Source of the DNA: Alphaproteobacteria bacterium
GTDB lineage: Bacteria; Pseudomonadota; Alphaproteobacteria; UBA3830
Length of the DNA: 64,000 nt
Assembly: GCA_017649895.1 (NCBI GenBank)
Contig: JAGCFW010000003.1
Span: 124,001 to 188,000 of the forward strand
Direction of reading: 5' to 3'
Part shown: one piece after another, positions 29,420 to 37,791 of the stretch
How positions within the stretch are numbered: the stretch's first letter is position 1
How the letters are laid out: each line of letters opens with the position of its first letter
Position numbers and translations under genes: made by a program
Notes under the pieces: generated by a model
What the model was told of the DNA's origin: nothing
What the model saw: the letters and a program-made list of their open reading frames with translations, nothing else
Database searches by the model: none

Positions 29420-30295
29420 GTGAAACGGTTTTATAAAACAATATTTACGAAAGTAAGTAAAAATGCTCTATTCTTAACTTTTTCGTTATTGATAACACCA
29501 ATTTCTTTATGCGAAGCCTCTTCGGATACTGTTGAAAATTTGTATGATAAAATATACGTAATATCTTTAGATCGCACTCCGAAACGATATGCATACGTAA
29601 AAAATCAGTTAGACAAACTTAATTTAAAACACGAAAGATTCCCTGCAATTGACGGTAAATTAATAACCGTAACAGATACAGAAGAAAATCTTACAATTCC
29701 TTGGGAGGCAACATATCGCAGGGGATATCGCTATGGAGCTATACTCAAAATAAGTCAAAAACAGCAGTATAAAGATGCGGAATTCCTTTATAAACACGAT
29801 CGATACACTCCGAATTTGGGAGAGTTCGGATGTGCAATGAGTCACAGAGCAGTGTGGACTAATGTTATAAAGCATAATTACAAGCGGGTAATCATTTTCG
29901 AGGATGATGTTACGTTGGAAGATGATTTTTTGCGAAAATTGGCCCGAATTATGAATAATTTGCCCGATGATTTCGATGTGTTTTTTTTGGATATAACATT
30001 CATTCCTCCGCAAGATGAAACATATTTTACACCTCCCTGTTTTTGGCTAAGCAGATTTTTAAACACCTCTTCCCTCTATTACGCAAAAATAAAACCTAAC
30101 GTAAATGTATGCGGAACTCATGCATATATAATAAATTCAAACTCTGCCAAAAAACTTTTGGAAAAAACAAGATTTATGAACATTCCTATTGATAATTCCA
30201 TCATATTTTCAGGATTAAAATTATATGTTTCAAAAATAAAACTGCTATCAGGAACTGAAGAATATTCCGTAATTCATGGAGATAATAAAAACTAA
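29420..30295 (+). CDS. Secreted family-25 glycosyltransferase
   Basis: A 291-residue protein starting with GTG behind AAGGA. A signal peptide (FLTFSLLITPISLCEASS) precedes a GT25 domain with IYVISLDRTPKRYAYVK, LGEFGCAMSHRAVW and the DxD-like VIIFEDDVTLEDDF, which binds the sugar nucleotide and metal. GT25 members usually act in the cytoplasm on lipooligosaccharide, so a signal peptide is unusual; it may be a periplasmic enzyme, a host-directed effector, or the segment may be an N-terminal anchor. A second GT25 gene is at 40590. It is convergent with the glycosylase gene, with one base between them. Confidence 0.82.
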   Translation: MKRFYKTIFTKVSKNALFLTFSLLITPISLCEASSDTVENLYDKIYVISLDRTPKRYAYVKNQLDKLNLKHERFPAIDGKLITVTDTEENLTIPWEATYRRGYRYGAILKISQKQQYKDAEFLYKHDRYTPNLGEFGCAMSHRAVWTNVIKHNYKRVIIFEDDVTLEDDFLRKLARIMNNLPDDFDVFFLDITFIPPQDETYFTPPCFWLSRFLNTSSLYYAKIKPNVNVCGTHAYIINSNSAKKLLEKTRFMNIPIDNSIIFSGLKLYVSKIKLLSGTEEYSVIHGDNKN

Positions 30296-30296
30296 A

Positions 30297-31088
30297 TCAC
30301 TGTAATTTCAACCTTCTCTCATAAAAAAACATATACTGCTGAACAATTCCGCCGATGTCTTGTAGCCCCCAACGCTCAAGAGAAAAATCGTTGTGATAGC
30401 GCGTTTCGAGGATTCTTTTTATCCAAACGTCGATCGGAAACGCCTCAATTTGATAAAGTCCGAACAGTGCGATACAGTTTGCAACTTTGTCACCGATTCC
30501 ATGAAAAGTTTTCAGATATTTTATCGTTTCGAAATAACTCATTTTTTTTAATTTCTTCAAATCGAAATTCCCGTTACAAACAGATTTTGAAATTTTCAGC
30601 AGATAATCTTTGCGATAACCCAATTTTACGGAATCCAAATCTAATTCGCAAAAATTCAAAAAATCGCGCGGGATCGGAAATTTCCCGCCGTTCATATCAC
30701 ACAATTTTTTAAGACAGTTTTTGATTCGCGGAATGTTATTTTGCTGAGAAATGATAAAAGAAACCAGCACTTCCCAAAGATCTTGACGAAGAATTCTCAA
30801 TCCCGAACCGAATTTCACCGCCTCAATCAAATATTCATTGTTCGTCGCGAGAATTCGTTTTTTGATCTCGCCGTAATCTGTTTGCAAATCGAAATAATCT
30901 GACCAAAAATCATTGAATTCGTCTTGATCGCAATAAAAAATATGCTCTCCTTCCCTCTTCTGGATTCTCAGAAACCGATTCAAGGCAAATATTTCCCATA
31001 TATTATCTGCAATACGATACATGCGGAAACATTGCCCCGACTCGGCGATCTGCTCGATATCAAAATCTTTCAGCTCGAGACTCAGCAT
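30297..31088 (-). CDS. OGG1-type 8-oxoguanine DNA glycosylase/lyase
   Basis: A 263-residue HhH-GPD base-excision enzyme. The N-terminal region has GQCFR (18-22), as in eukaryotic and clostridial OGG1; QQNN at 115-118 matches the NNN loop; the helix-hairpin-helix HGIGDKVAN carries the catalytic Lys201, and Asp220 is in FPIDVW. It removes 8-oxoguanine and nicks the strand. Most proteobacteria use the unrelated MutM, so this gene may have been acquired. Its start overlaps the clpB stop by 7 nt. Confidence 0.88.
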   Translation of the reverse strand: MLSLELKDFDIEQIAESGQCFRMYRIADNIWEIFALNRFLRIQKREGEHIFYCDQDEFNDFWSDYFDLQTDYGEIKKRILATNNEYLIEAVKFGSGLRILRQDLWEVLVSFIISQQNNIPRIKNCLKKLCDMNGGKFPIPRDFLNFCELDLDSVKLGYRKDYLLKISKSVCNGNFDLKKLKKMSYFETIKYLKTFHGIGDKVANCIALFGLYQIEAFPIDVWIKRILETRYHNDFSLERWGLQDIGGIVQQYMFFYERRLKLQ

Positions 31089-33616
31089 AGAGAAATTTCG
31101 TCGTTCGAATATTTCACCGTATATTTCGAACCCTCAACAATCTCGCCGCTGATGATTTTTTTCGCGATCAAGTCGTATAGATTTTTCTGCAATGCTCTCT
31201 TCAGCGGACGCGCTCCGTAGGTCGGGTCGTAACCAATCTCGCACAGCCAATCTTTAAACGAATCATCGATTTCGAGGTCTATGTGCTTTTCGCTTAGTCG
31301 CTTATTCAGCTCGCGAAGTTGAATGTCCACGATAGCGCGCATATTTTGTTTCGACAAACTGTTGAACACCAAAATCTCATCCAAACGATTAAGCAATTCC
31401 GGACGAAAATTCATCCTTACGATATTCATGACCTGATCCTTCACAGTTTTTTTGTCCGCGGATTGCGAAAAATATTCCGATCCCAAATTCGAAGTCAGGA
31501 TTATGATCGTGTTTTTGAAATTTACGTTGCGCCCGAGCCCATCCGTCAAATGACCTTCGTCCAAAACTTGCAACAAAATGTTGAAAACATCGTTGTGTGC
31601 TTTTTCGACTTCATCAAACAAGATAACAGAATAAGGACGGCGCCGCACTGCCTCGGTCAGCTCTCCGCCCTGTTCGTATCCGACATATCCCGGAGGTGCT
31701 CCGATTAATCGCGACACTGAATGCTTTTCCATATACTCGGACATATCGATGCGGACCATATTGGTTTTGTCGTCGAACAAAAACTGCGCGAGAGCCTTGG
31801 ACAGCTCAGTCTTTCCGACTCCCGTCGGTCCGAGGAAGAGGAAAGATCCCAGCGGCTTGTTCGGGTCGGAAATTCCCGCACGTGACCTGCGAATACAATC
31901 AGCGATGGCGTCAACCGCATCATCTTGACCAACTACATTTTCCTTAAGTTTCGATTCGATGGACAACAGCTTTTCTTTCTCACCCATCAGCATTTTTTCT
32001 ACAGGAATTCCTGTCCAACGAGAAACTACAACAGCGATGTCGTCCGAAGTCACCTCGTTGCGTTTCTGATTTTTCGATTCTAATTTTTGGCATTCAGCTA
32101 ATTTTTTCTGCAAATCAGGAAGTTTACTGTAAAGTAACTCACCTGCCCTTGCGAAATCAGCATTTCGTTGAGCAACCTCTGCCAAATTTTTCGTCTCGTC
32201 GATTTTTTCCTTGAGAATTTTAATCTCATCGATATTTTTCTTTTCGAGATTCCATTTCGCATTGAGATCAGCCGACTTCTTTTCCTGTTCAGCCAATTCT
32301 TTCTGTAATTTCTGAAGCCGTTCCTTGGAGGCGTTATCCGACTCCTTTCTCAAAACTTCTTGCTCGATTTTCAGCTGCATGATTTTGCGATCCAGCTCAT
32401 CGATTTCCTCCGGCTTGGAATCCAAAACCATCTTCAAACGACTAGCTGCCTCGTCCATGAGGTCAATCGCCTTGTCCGGAAGGAATCTATCGCTGATATA
32501 TCTGTTGGAATAATTGCAAGCCGAAATAATCGCCGAATCGCTGATACGAACACCGTGATGCAGCTCGTATTTTTCCTTCAATCCACGCAAAATCGAAATT
32601 GAATCCTCAACTGTCGGCTCCGTAACAAATACCGGCTGAAATCTTCGAGCGAACGCAGAATCTTTTTCGATATACTTTCGGTATTCATCAAGGGTAGTTG
32701 ACCCAATGCATCGCAGCTCGCCTCGAGCCAAAGCAGGCTTCAACATATTGGACGCATCCATCGCTCCATCCTGCCCCGCCCCCATTAACGTGTGGATTTC
32801 ATCAATAAACAAAACTATATTTTCGTTGTTAGAAACCTCTTTGAGCACAGCCTTCAGGCGCTCTTCGAACTCTCCTCGGAATTTCGCCCCGGCGATCAAC
32901 TGCCCGACATCCAGCGACATAATTTTCTTGTTTTTCACAGAATCCGGAACGTCATTCTTGATAATACGGTTGGCCAGCCCTTCGACAATTGCCGTTTTTC
33001 CGACTCCAGGCTCTCCGATCAGAATAGGATTATTTTTCGTTCGGCGAGACAGCACCTGAATGGTTCTCCGGATTTCTTCGTCTCGCCCGATAACAGGATC
33101 TAACTTTCCTTTGCTTGCCGCATCAGTGATATCTTTTGCGTAGCGATTCAGCGCATCGAATTCCGACTCGGCATTTTCTGAATTTACTTTATTATTCATC
33201 CTAATACCTCCGATTGTTTTTTCTAACTTATCCAGATTACCTCCGCATTGGATAAAAAATGGTTTAATTTTTTCGCTCGACAGCAAACAAAAAATCAGAT
33301 TATCCAATCCGATGTATTTATCCCCAAGCTTTTGCGCTCTCTTATCCGCGTCATTCAGAACCTGATATAATTCGTTGGATAAACTGAGTTGCGCATTTCC
33401 ATAAACCTGAGGAATTTTATCTATTTCTCTGCAGCAAAAATTCTCCAACTGCTTTTCATCCACTCCCTGAAGAATTTTATCCGTAAGATAATCGTTCTGC
33501 TGCAATATCGATTTCAAAACATGAAAAGGCGTAAGTATTTGCTGCTGCTTCGCCCTAGCATATTCCTGAGCGGACTGAAACACCATAATAACAGACTGAG
33601 TCATATTCTGATTCAT
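31082..33616 (-). CDS. clpB: ClpB disaggregase
   Basis: An 844-residue Hsp100 AAA+ chaperone that pulls apart protein aggregates with DnaK. Order: N-terminal double Clp domain (1-140), NBD1 with Walker A GEPGVGKT, a coiled-coil middle domain (about 400-520), NBD2 with [15 protein letters not shown], and the C-terminal domain ending [15 protein letters not shown]. The M-domain separates it from ClpA. The ATG at 33616 is used because GGAGG lies just upstream; an in-frame TTG seven codons earlier has no such site. A sigma70/sigma32-like promoter is at 33643-33671. Confidence 0.95.
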   Translation of the reverse strand: MNQNMTQSVIMVFQSAQEYARAKQQQILTPFHVLKSILQQNDYLTDKILQGVDEKQLENFCCREIDKIPQVYGNAQLSLSNELYQVLNDADKRAQKLGDKYIGLDNLIFCLLSSEKIKPFFIQCGGNLDKLEKTIGGIRMNNKVNSENAESEFDALNRYAKDITDAASKGKLDPVIGRDEEIRRTIQVLSRRTKNNPILIGEPGVGKTAIVEGLANRIIKNDVPDSVKNKKIMSLDVGQLIAGAKFRGEFEERLKAVLKEVSNNENIVLFIDEIHTLMGAGQDGAMDASNMLKPALARGELRCIGSTTLDEYRKYIEKDSAFARRFQPVFVTEPTVEDSISILRGLKEKYELHHGVRISDSAIISACNYSNRYISDRFLPDKAIDLMDEAASRLKMVLDSKPEEIDELDRKIMQLKIEQEVLRKESDNASKERLQKLQKELAEQEKKSADLNAKWNLEKKNIDEIKILKEKIDETKNLAEVAQRNADFARAGELLYSKLPDLQKKLAECQKLESKNQKRNEVTSDDIAVVVSRWTGIPVEKMLMGEKEKLLSIESKLKENVVGQDDAVDAIADCIRRSRAGISDPNKPLGSFLFLGPTGVGKTELSKALAQFLFDDKTNMVRIDMSEYMEKHSVSRLIGAPPGYVGYEQGGELTEAVRRRPYSVILFDEVEKAHNDVFNILLQVLDEGHLTDGLGRNVNFKNTIIILTSNLGSEYFSQSADKKTVKDQVMNIVRMNFRPELLNRLDEILVFNSLSKQNMRAIVDIQLRELNKRLSEKHIDLEIDDSFKDWLCEIGYDPTYGARPLKRALQKNLYDLIAKKIISGEIVEGSKYTVKYSNDEISLC

Positions 33617-33642
33617 AACCCCTCCATTCTGCAACACAAGGA

Positions 33643-33671
33643 ATTATATCACTTTTTCTAGAAAATTTCAG
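33643..33671 (-). promoter_or_regulatory. Candidate promoter of clpB
   Basis: On the minus strand CTGAAA, 17 bp, TATAAT. The -10 is a perfect sigma70 box; the CCTGAAA -35 also resembles the alphaproteobacterial heat-shock -35 CTTGAAA, but no CCCAT-type -10 follows. Distance to the clpB start is about 27 nt. Confidence 0.55.
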
Positions 33672-33731
33672 GATTTTCACTTTTAATTAACTTCTGTTTG
33701 CTACCTTTGTACCATGTTAGTGGAGGTAGTA

Positions 33732-34829
33732 ATGAAAAGAGTAGTAGGTCTCGCAGCATTTTGTTGCATGGCGTTGAATGTAGGTATTATATCAGACGTA
33801 AAAGCAGGAACAAAAAATGATTTAAGTACAAAAGAGCTAAGAGAAAATATAGAAGAGCTGAAAAAAGATCCGGACGTCCAGGCCTATTTCGAGATAAGGG
33901 AAAATCCCAAAGTTAAGAAACTTTTCAAATTGAGAAAGCGTCTTAAAAATGCGGATAATTCCACGAGCAACAATGTGAGTGATGAATCCCAAAATTCCGA
34001 ACAAACCTCAAAAAAAAAGAAGAAAAGAAAAAATAGGAAAAACAGCAATAATTCAGATTTGACCAATACAGTGAACCAAAATGATCAATCAAACACGGTA
34101 AATGAATTTCAAAGTTTCGACAACAATTCCGGCTACGATGCGAATAATGAATCTTCTGATTCCGAACAAACTTCCCAAAAAAGAAAAAAGAGGAAAAAGA
34201 ATAGAAATAGAAAAAATAGCAATAATTCAGATTTGACCAATACAGGGAACCAGAATGATCAATCAAACACGGTAAATGAATTTCAAAGTTTCGACAACAA
34301 TTCCGTATACGATGCGGATAATGTATCTTCTGATTCCGAACAAACTTCCCAAAAAAGAAAAAAGAGGAAAAAGAACAGAAATAGAAAAAATAGAAACAGG
34401 AATCGATCAAATCGGAATGATGTGACGAACCAAAGCTATCAAGATGAGCTCGCTCTCAATGAACCAATCATCGATAGTACCAGGATCAAAAAATCATCCG
34501 TAGTTGTGGAAAAAGACATAAAATTGGCGAACAAGGATGAATCCAAAAACGTTGAGAAAAAGATTTCTCCGATAGAGCTGTCTCCATTAGATAAAAAGGA
34601 AGTTTTGGCTCAGACTGATTCAACAAAAGATTTAAAACTGGCAGCAAATTTCGATGATTCCGAAAAAGAAATCAAGGAGAAATTACTCCAGGTAAATAAC
34701 GAACGAAAAAACTACAATCTGATCAAAACACCTGAAAAAAAACTTAAGAATAATATTAAGGTGAATAAATTTCGTGAAGAACTTGATCGGTATAGGAAAC
34801 TGTATTCTACGGATTTGAAAAAAGCCTAA
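33732..34829 (+). CDS. Secreted Lys/Asn-rich tandem-repeat protein
   Basis: A 365-residue protein starting at 33732 behind GGAGGT. A signal peptide (MKRVVGLAAFCCMALNVGII) is followed by a charged helix region and then two full and one partial copies of a 55-58-residue repeat (DNA repeats of 165 and 174 bp beginning near 33996, 34161 and 34335). Each copy has an acidic Ser-rich stretch (SSDSEQTSQ), a basic run (KRKKRKKNRNRKN) and an Asn/Gln-rich stretch (NQNDQSNTVNEFQSFDNN). The tail is Lys-rich. The basic runs resemble nuclear-targeting signals, which would fit a host-directed protein, but this is inference. It leads a cluster with two micro-ORFs. Confidence 0.75.
   Translation: MKRVVGLAAFCCMALNVGIISDVKAGTKNDLSTKELRENIEELKKDPDVQAYFEIRENPKVKKLFKLRKRLKNADNSTSNNVSDESQNSEQTSKKKKKRKNRKNSNNSDLTNTVNQNDQSNTVNEFQSFDNNSGYDANNESSDSEQTSQKRKKRKKNRNRKNSNNSDLTNTGNQNDQSNTVNEFQSFDNNSVYDADNVSSDSEQTSQKRKKRKKNRNRKNRNRNRSNRNDVTNQSYQDELALNEPIIDSTRIKKSSVVVEKDIKLANKDESKNVEKKISPIELSPLDKKEVLAQTDSTKDLKLAANFDDSEKEIKEKLLQVNNERKNYNLIKTPEKKLKNNIKVNKFREELDRYRKLYSTDLKKA
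33996..34420 (+). repeat. Tandem coding repeats of 165 and 174 bp
   Basis: Three units begin at TCCGAACAAAC (33996, 34161, 34335). The last two are nearly identical over about 170 bp, indicating recent duplication; all unit lengths are multiples of three, so the frame is kept. Confidence 0.85.
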
Positions 34830-34853
34830 TAGCGAGAAAGAGAGATATACATT

Positions 34854-34943
34854 ATGGAAAAAGCAACACTTAGGTTGGGACATAACAAATGTCCTAACTG
34901 CATCAAATTGCAAAACCAAGTCATGGAGAGGAGAATTCAATGA
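34854..34943 (+). CDS. 29-residue CxxC micro-protein
   Basis: A short frame, MEKATLRLGHNKCPNCIKLQ and onward, 25 nt after the repeat-protein stop, preceded by AGAGA. The CPNC pair could bind metal or form a redox or dimer site. Its last codons contain AGGAG for the next gene, and its stop overlaps the next start as ATGA. It may be a real peptide or a coupling leader; function unknown. Confidence 0.4.
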   Translation: MEKATLRLGHNKCPNCIKLQNQVMERRIQ

Positions 34944-35116
34944 ATAGTGAAAATATTGTAAAGACATTTCGTGATAACAAGCCTGCAGAGTCAGAAAAAA
35001 TAACAAAAAATTTCATCGAAAAAAATGACCGATTGAAGCTTTTAAAAAACGGAGCTCTCAAGACTATAGAAAGCGCAAAAATCGCAAACGACAATCAAAT
35101 AAAAGAAAAAAATTAG
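34940..35116 (+). CDS. Small charged protein downstream of the repeat protein
   Basis: A 58-residue frame beginning MNSENIVKTFRDNKPAESEK, with AGGAG six bases before the ATG. It is almost entirely helical and charged, and contains no hydrophobic segment. It overlaps the CxxC micro-ORF by 4 nt, so the repeat protein and both short frames appear to form one unit. It resembles a small cytoplasmic partner or chaperone-sized protein; no family recognised. Confidence 0.5.
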   Translation: MNSENIVKTFRDNKPAESEKITKNFIEKNDRLKLLKNGALKTIESAKIANDNQIKEKN

Positions 35117-35191
35117 CGCAGGTATTCGGAAAATTCAAAATGCTACTTTCGTTTTTCCAAGTATTATGATAGATTTCAGATGGTTTCAAAA

Positions 35192-35266
<75 letters not shown>

Positions 35267-35364
35267 TCTCGAAAAAATTTTTGAACATATTGCGATCAAT
35301 GCCAAGCAACTGCCTGTGATAAAATCTTCACCTCGCGACAGCTGTATCCCGTACTCAGCCCTAT

Positions 35365-36246
35365 CTAAGAAACAATATCTCTCAAATCAAAGGCCTCGAT
35401 AAATTCTCGCCATTCGCCCTTGCTCAGTCCACTGGTTTCCTGAGAAATTTTTTCTCCTTGCAACATTTTTTTATTGAGATCGATGCATTTTTTCGAAACG
35501 CTCACCGAATTTTTCCGATAATTCATGAAAGCGTCATACGCAAACGGAACCCATGCTTTAACAATATCCAAAATCGCGTTGGCGTAGCATTGAATTTCAT
35601 ATTGAGCATGAGAATCAGCACGCAATCTTAAGAAATGGAACAGGTTATGCAGATCAATCTTCCAATACATTTCGGTGTAAACATTTACGGGCAAAATAGT
35701 CCTGGCGAGCTCTCGAGTCAGCCCCAAATCATTGAGCATGTGGGAATATTTTTCGTATGCCTGTTCGCTGAATTCCGCCAAGGTTTTCGCGATTTCCAGC
35801 TTATCTTCCTGAGGCATCGCATCATCTGTCCTCCCCTGCTTATTGGTTTTAGACTGCCCCGCAATTTTCGACAGCTCCGGAATATAAAATTCGTTACTTA
35901 ACACCGAATATCTTGCGGAATACTCGTTAATATTTGCCGTGCGATGTCGAACCCAGTGGCGCATCACGAAAATAGGAAGCTTTACATGCAACTTTATCTC
36001 GCACATTTCAAATGGAGTTGTGTGTCCATGCCTCATCAAATAATTGATAAGCCCGCGATCTTCATTCACTTGCTTCGTCCCGGCGCCGTAAGAAACCCTC
36101 GCCGCCTGCACAATCGATGAATCATTTCCCATATAATCTACGACACGAATAAATCCGTGATCTAAAACGGGAATCGTTTTGCTTAAAATTTTCTCCAGTT
36201 CCGCGGAAATAACCCTTCCGGTTTCATTTTTCACAGCATCACACAT
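35365..36246 (-). CDS. thyX: Flavin-dependent thymidylate synthase ThyX
   Basis: A 293-residue FAD enzyme that makes dTMP from dUMP using methylene-tetrahydrofolate and NADPH. The signature [15 protein letters not shown] is at residues 100-114, close to the family RHRxxSxNExSxRY (here the first Ser is Asn/Ile-shifted within normal range). It replaces the ThyA/DHFR cycle and leaves tetrahydrofolate intact. The divergent neighbour is folD, which supplies methylene-tetrahydrofolate, a sensible pairing. Length is slightly above ThyX from Thermotoga, as usual in alphaproteobacteria. Confidence 0.95.
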   Translation of the reverse strand: MCDAVKNETGRVISAELEKILSKTIPVLDHGFIRVVDYMGNDSSIVQAARVSYGAGTKQVNEDRGLINYLMRHGHTTPFEMCEIKLHVKLPIFVMRHWVRHRTANINEYSARYSVLSNEFYIPELSKIAGQSKTNKQGRTDDAMPQEDKLEIAKTLAEFSEQAYEKYSHMLNDLGLTRELARTILPVNVYTEMYWKIDLHNLFHFLRLRADSHAQYEIQCYANAILDIVKAWVPFAYDAFMNYRKNSVSVSKKCIDLNKKMLQGEKISQETSGLSKGEWREFIEAFDLRDIVS

Positions 36247-36329
36247 TTTTTGTCTCCTATGTTTCGATTCCCTTCTTCATCTGATATTATAACGGCAATT
36301 AAAAAAAATACACCTGAAAAAGGAGGTTC

Positions 36330-37220
36330 ATGGAAAGACTTATTAACGGAAAAGCGATCGCCGAAAAATTTTGCGAGACACTGAAGAAGAAAGTCGAAAA
36401 ACTGAAAGACCACGGAATTATTCCGTGTATAGCTCTGATAAAAGCAAATAATGATCCGGCCAGCGAAATATATGTCTCCAAAAAAGAAAATTTAGCGAAA
36501 GTTTTAGGAATAAGGTCACAGATTTACAAATTTCTTCCGGGGGTAAAAGAAGATTTTTTGAAAAATTTGATTAATGATCTCAATCAGGATCCGACCGTTC
36601 ACGCAATATTACTTCAGTCTCCACTTGCTGAAGGTTTGAGTTTCAAAAAGCTCATAAATTTTATATCGCCGGAAAAAGATGTAGACGGGCTTACCTCCGT
36701 CAATCAGGGAAAATTATTCGCCGGAGAAGATTGCGTTCTCCCATGCACCCCTCAAGGTGTTATGCATTTAATTCACTCGGTAAAAAAGAATATTTCAGGT
36801 ATGCACGCGGTCGTTTTGGGACGGTCAGTTATTGTCGGACGTCCAATGATCTCGTTACTGTTAAATAATGATTGCACGGTTACTGCGTTACACTCGAAAT
36901 CGAAAAATGTTCTGGGAATTTGTTCGACTGCCGACATCGTCGTGAGCGCAATCGGGAAGCCGAAATTTATTACCAAAGATTTTATCAAACCGGGCGCAAT
37001 AGTCATAGATGTCGGAATAAATCGAATCATAACTCCAGAAGGCAAGAAAAAAGTTGTCGGAGACGTCGATCTCGATGATGTTTGGAATTCTGTGGAAGCA
37101 ATCACTCCCGTCCCCAACGGCGTCGGTCCGATGACGGTGGCCTATCTAATGAGCAATACCGTTAATTTGGCGATAAATCAAAATCGAAAAAAGCTTGATC
37201 TTATGTTCGATAAATTTTGA
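36330..37220 (+). CDS. folD: Methylene-tetrahydrofolate dehydrogenase/cyclohydrolase FolD
   Basis: A 296-residue bifunctional enzyme interconverting methylene-, methenyl- and formyl-tetrahydrofolate with NADP. The catalytic Tyr48 and Lys52 lie in ASEIYVSKKENLAK; the substrate loop QSPLAEGL is present; the NADP site shows VVLGRSVIVGRPM, and PVPNGVGPMTVAYLM is near the end. A strong ribosome-binding site AAAGGAGGTTC precedes the ATG. It is divergent from thyX with 83 bp between them. Confidence 0.96.
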   Translation: MERLINGKAIAEKFCETLKKKVEKLKDHGIIPCIALIKANNDPASEIYVSKKENLAKVLGIRSQIYKFLPGVKEDFLKNLINDLNQDPTVHAILLQSPLAEGLSFKKLINFISPEKDVDGLTSVNQGKLFAGEDCVLPCTPQGVMHLIHSVKKNISGMHAVVLGRSVIVGRPMISLLLNNDCTVTALHSKSKNVLGICSTADIVVSAIGKPKFITKDFIKPGAIVIDVGINRIITPEGKKKVVGDVDLDDVWNSVEAITPVPNGVGPMTVAYLMSNTVNLAINQNRKKLDLMFDKF

Positions 37221-37271
37221 TAAATCAGAAAAAATCAGCCTTTTCGATACCAAATTTATTTTTCTTTCGCA

Positions 37272-37300
37272 TTGAGTTCCTTTTGCTCGTTTTGTATCAT
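37272..37300 (+). promoter_or_regulatory. Candidate promoter of secB-polA
   Basis: TTGAGT, 17-bp spacer, TATCAT; the start would fall about 22 nt before the secB ATG. Confidence 0.5.
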
Positions 37301-37328
37301 CTACAAGGTTATTTTTTAGAGAGGAATT

Positions 37329-37781
37329 ATGGCAGAAGAACAGCAAGAGCAAGTTTTAGGAGTGGTCGCTCAATACACTAAGGATTTGTCCTTTGAAAAT
37401 ATAAATCCGATTTCGCAAATCACCGCTTCCAATGAGCAGCCGAATATCGATGTTCAGTTAAAAGTTAATGCAAATAAAACAAAGCAGAAAGATATTTATA
37501 GTGTTGAACTGATCACCGAAATCACCACAAAGGTAAAAAATACGACTTTATTTGTATTGGGGTTAACCTACTGCGGTGAGTTTTTGATAAAAGGATTCGA
37601 TAAGGAATTGATAAACCCGATTCTGTATATCGAGTGCCCTCGCTTATTGTTCCCGTTTGCTCGGAGCATAATTTCCAACGCGGTAAATGAAGGTGGTTTC
37701 CCTCCGTTGTTTTTAGCTCCTGTTGATTTTGCGAGCTTGTATCAGCAGCAGATGGAATCGCAGAATCAGGTAAAACAATAA
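37329..37781 (+). CDS. secB: Protein-export chaperone SecB
   Basis: A 150-residue tetrameric chaperone that keeps preproteins unfolded and hands them to SecA. The core (QLKVNANKTKQKDIYSVELI, then the CPRLLFPFARSIISNAVNEG block and FPPLFLAPVDFASLY) is diagnostic. Its presence fits the many signal-peptide proteins in this window. AGAGGAATT precedes the ATG, and polA starts 10 nt downstream, suggesting an operon. Confidence 0.96.
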   Translation: MAEEQQEQVLGVVAQYTKDLSFENINPISQITASNEQPNIDVQLKVNANKTKQKDIYSVELITEITTKVKNTTLFVLGLTYCGEFLIKGFDKELINPILYIECPRLLFPFARSIISNAVNEGGFPPLFLAPVDFASLYQQQMESQNQVKQ

Positions 37782-37791
37782 ATTAGAGGAA

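Noticed and set aside
33996-34420. CRISPR-like array
   Set aside because: The repeats are in-frame, 165-174 bp long and lie within a signal-peptide protein; there are no short repeats with unique spacers and no cas genes.
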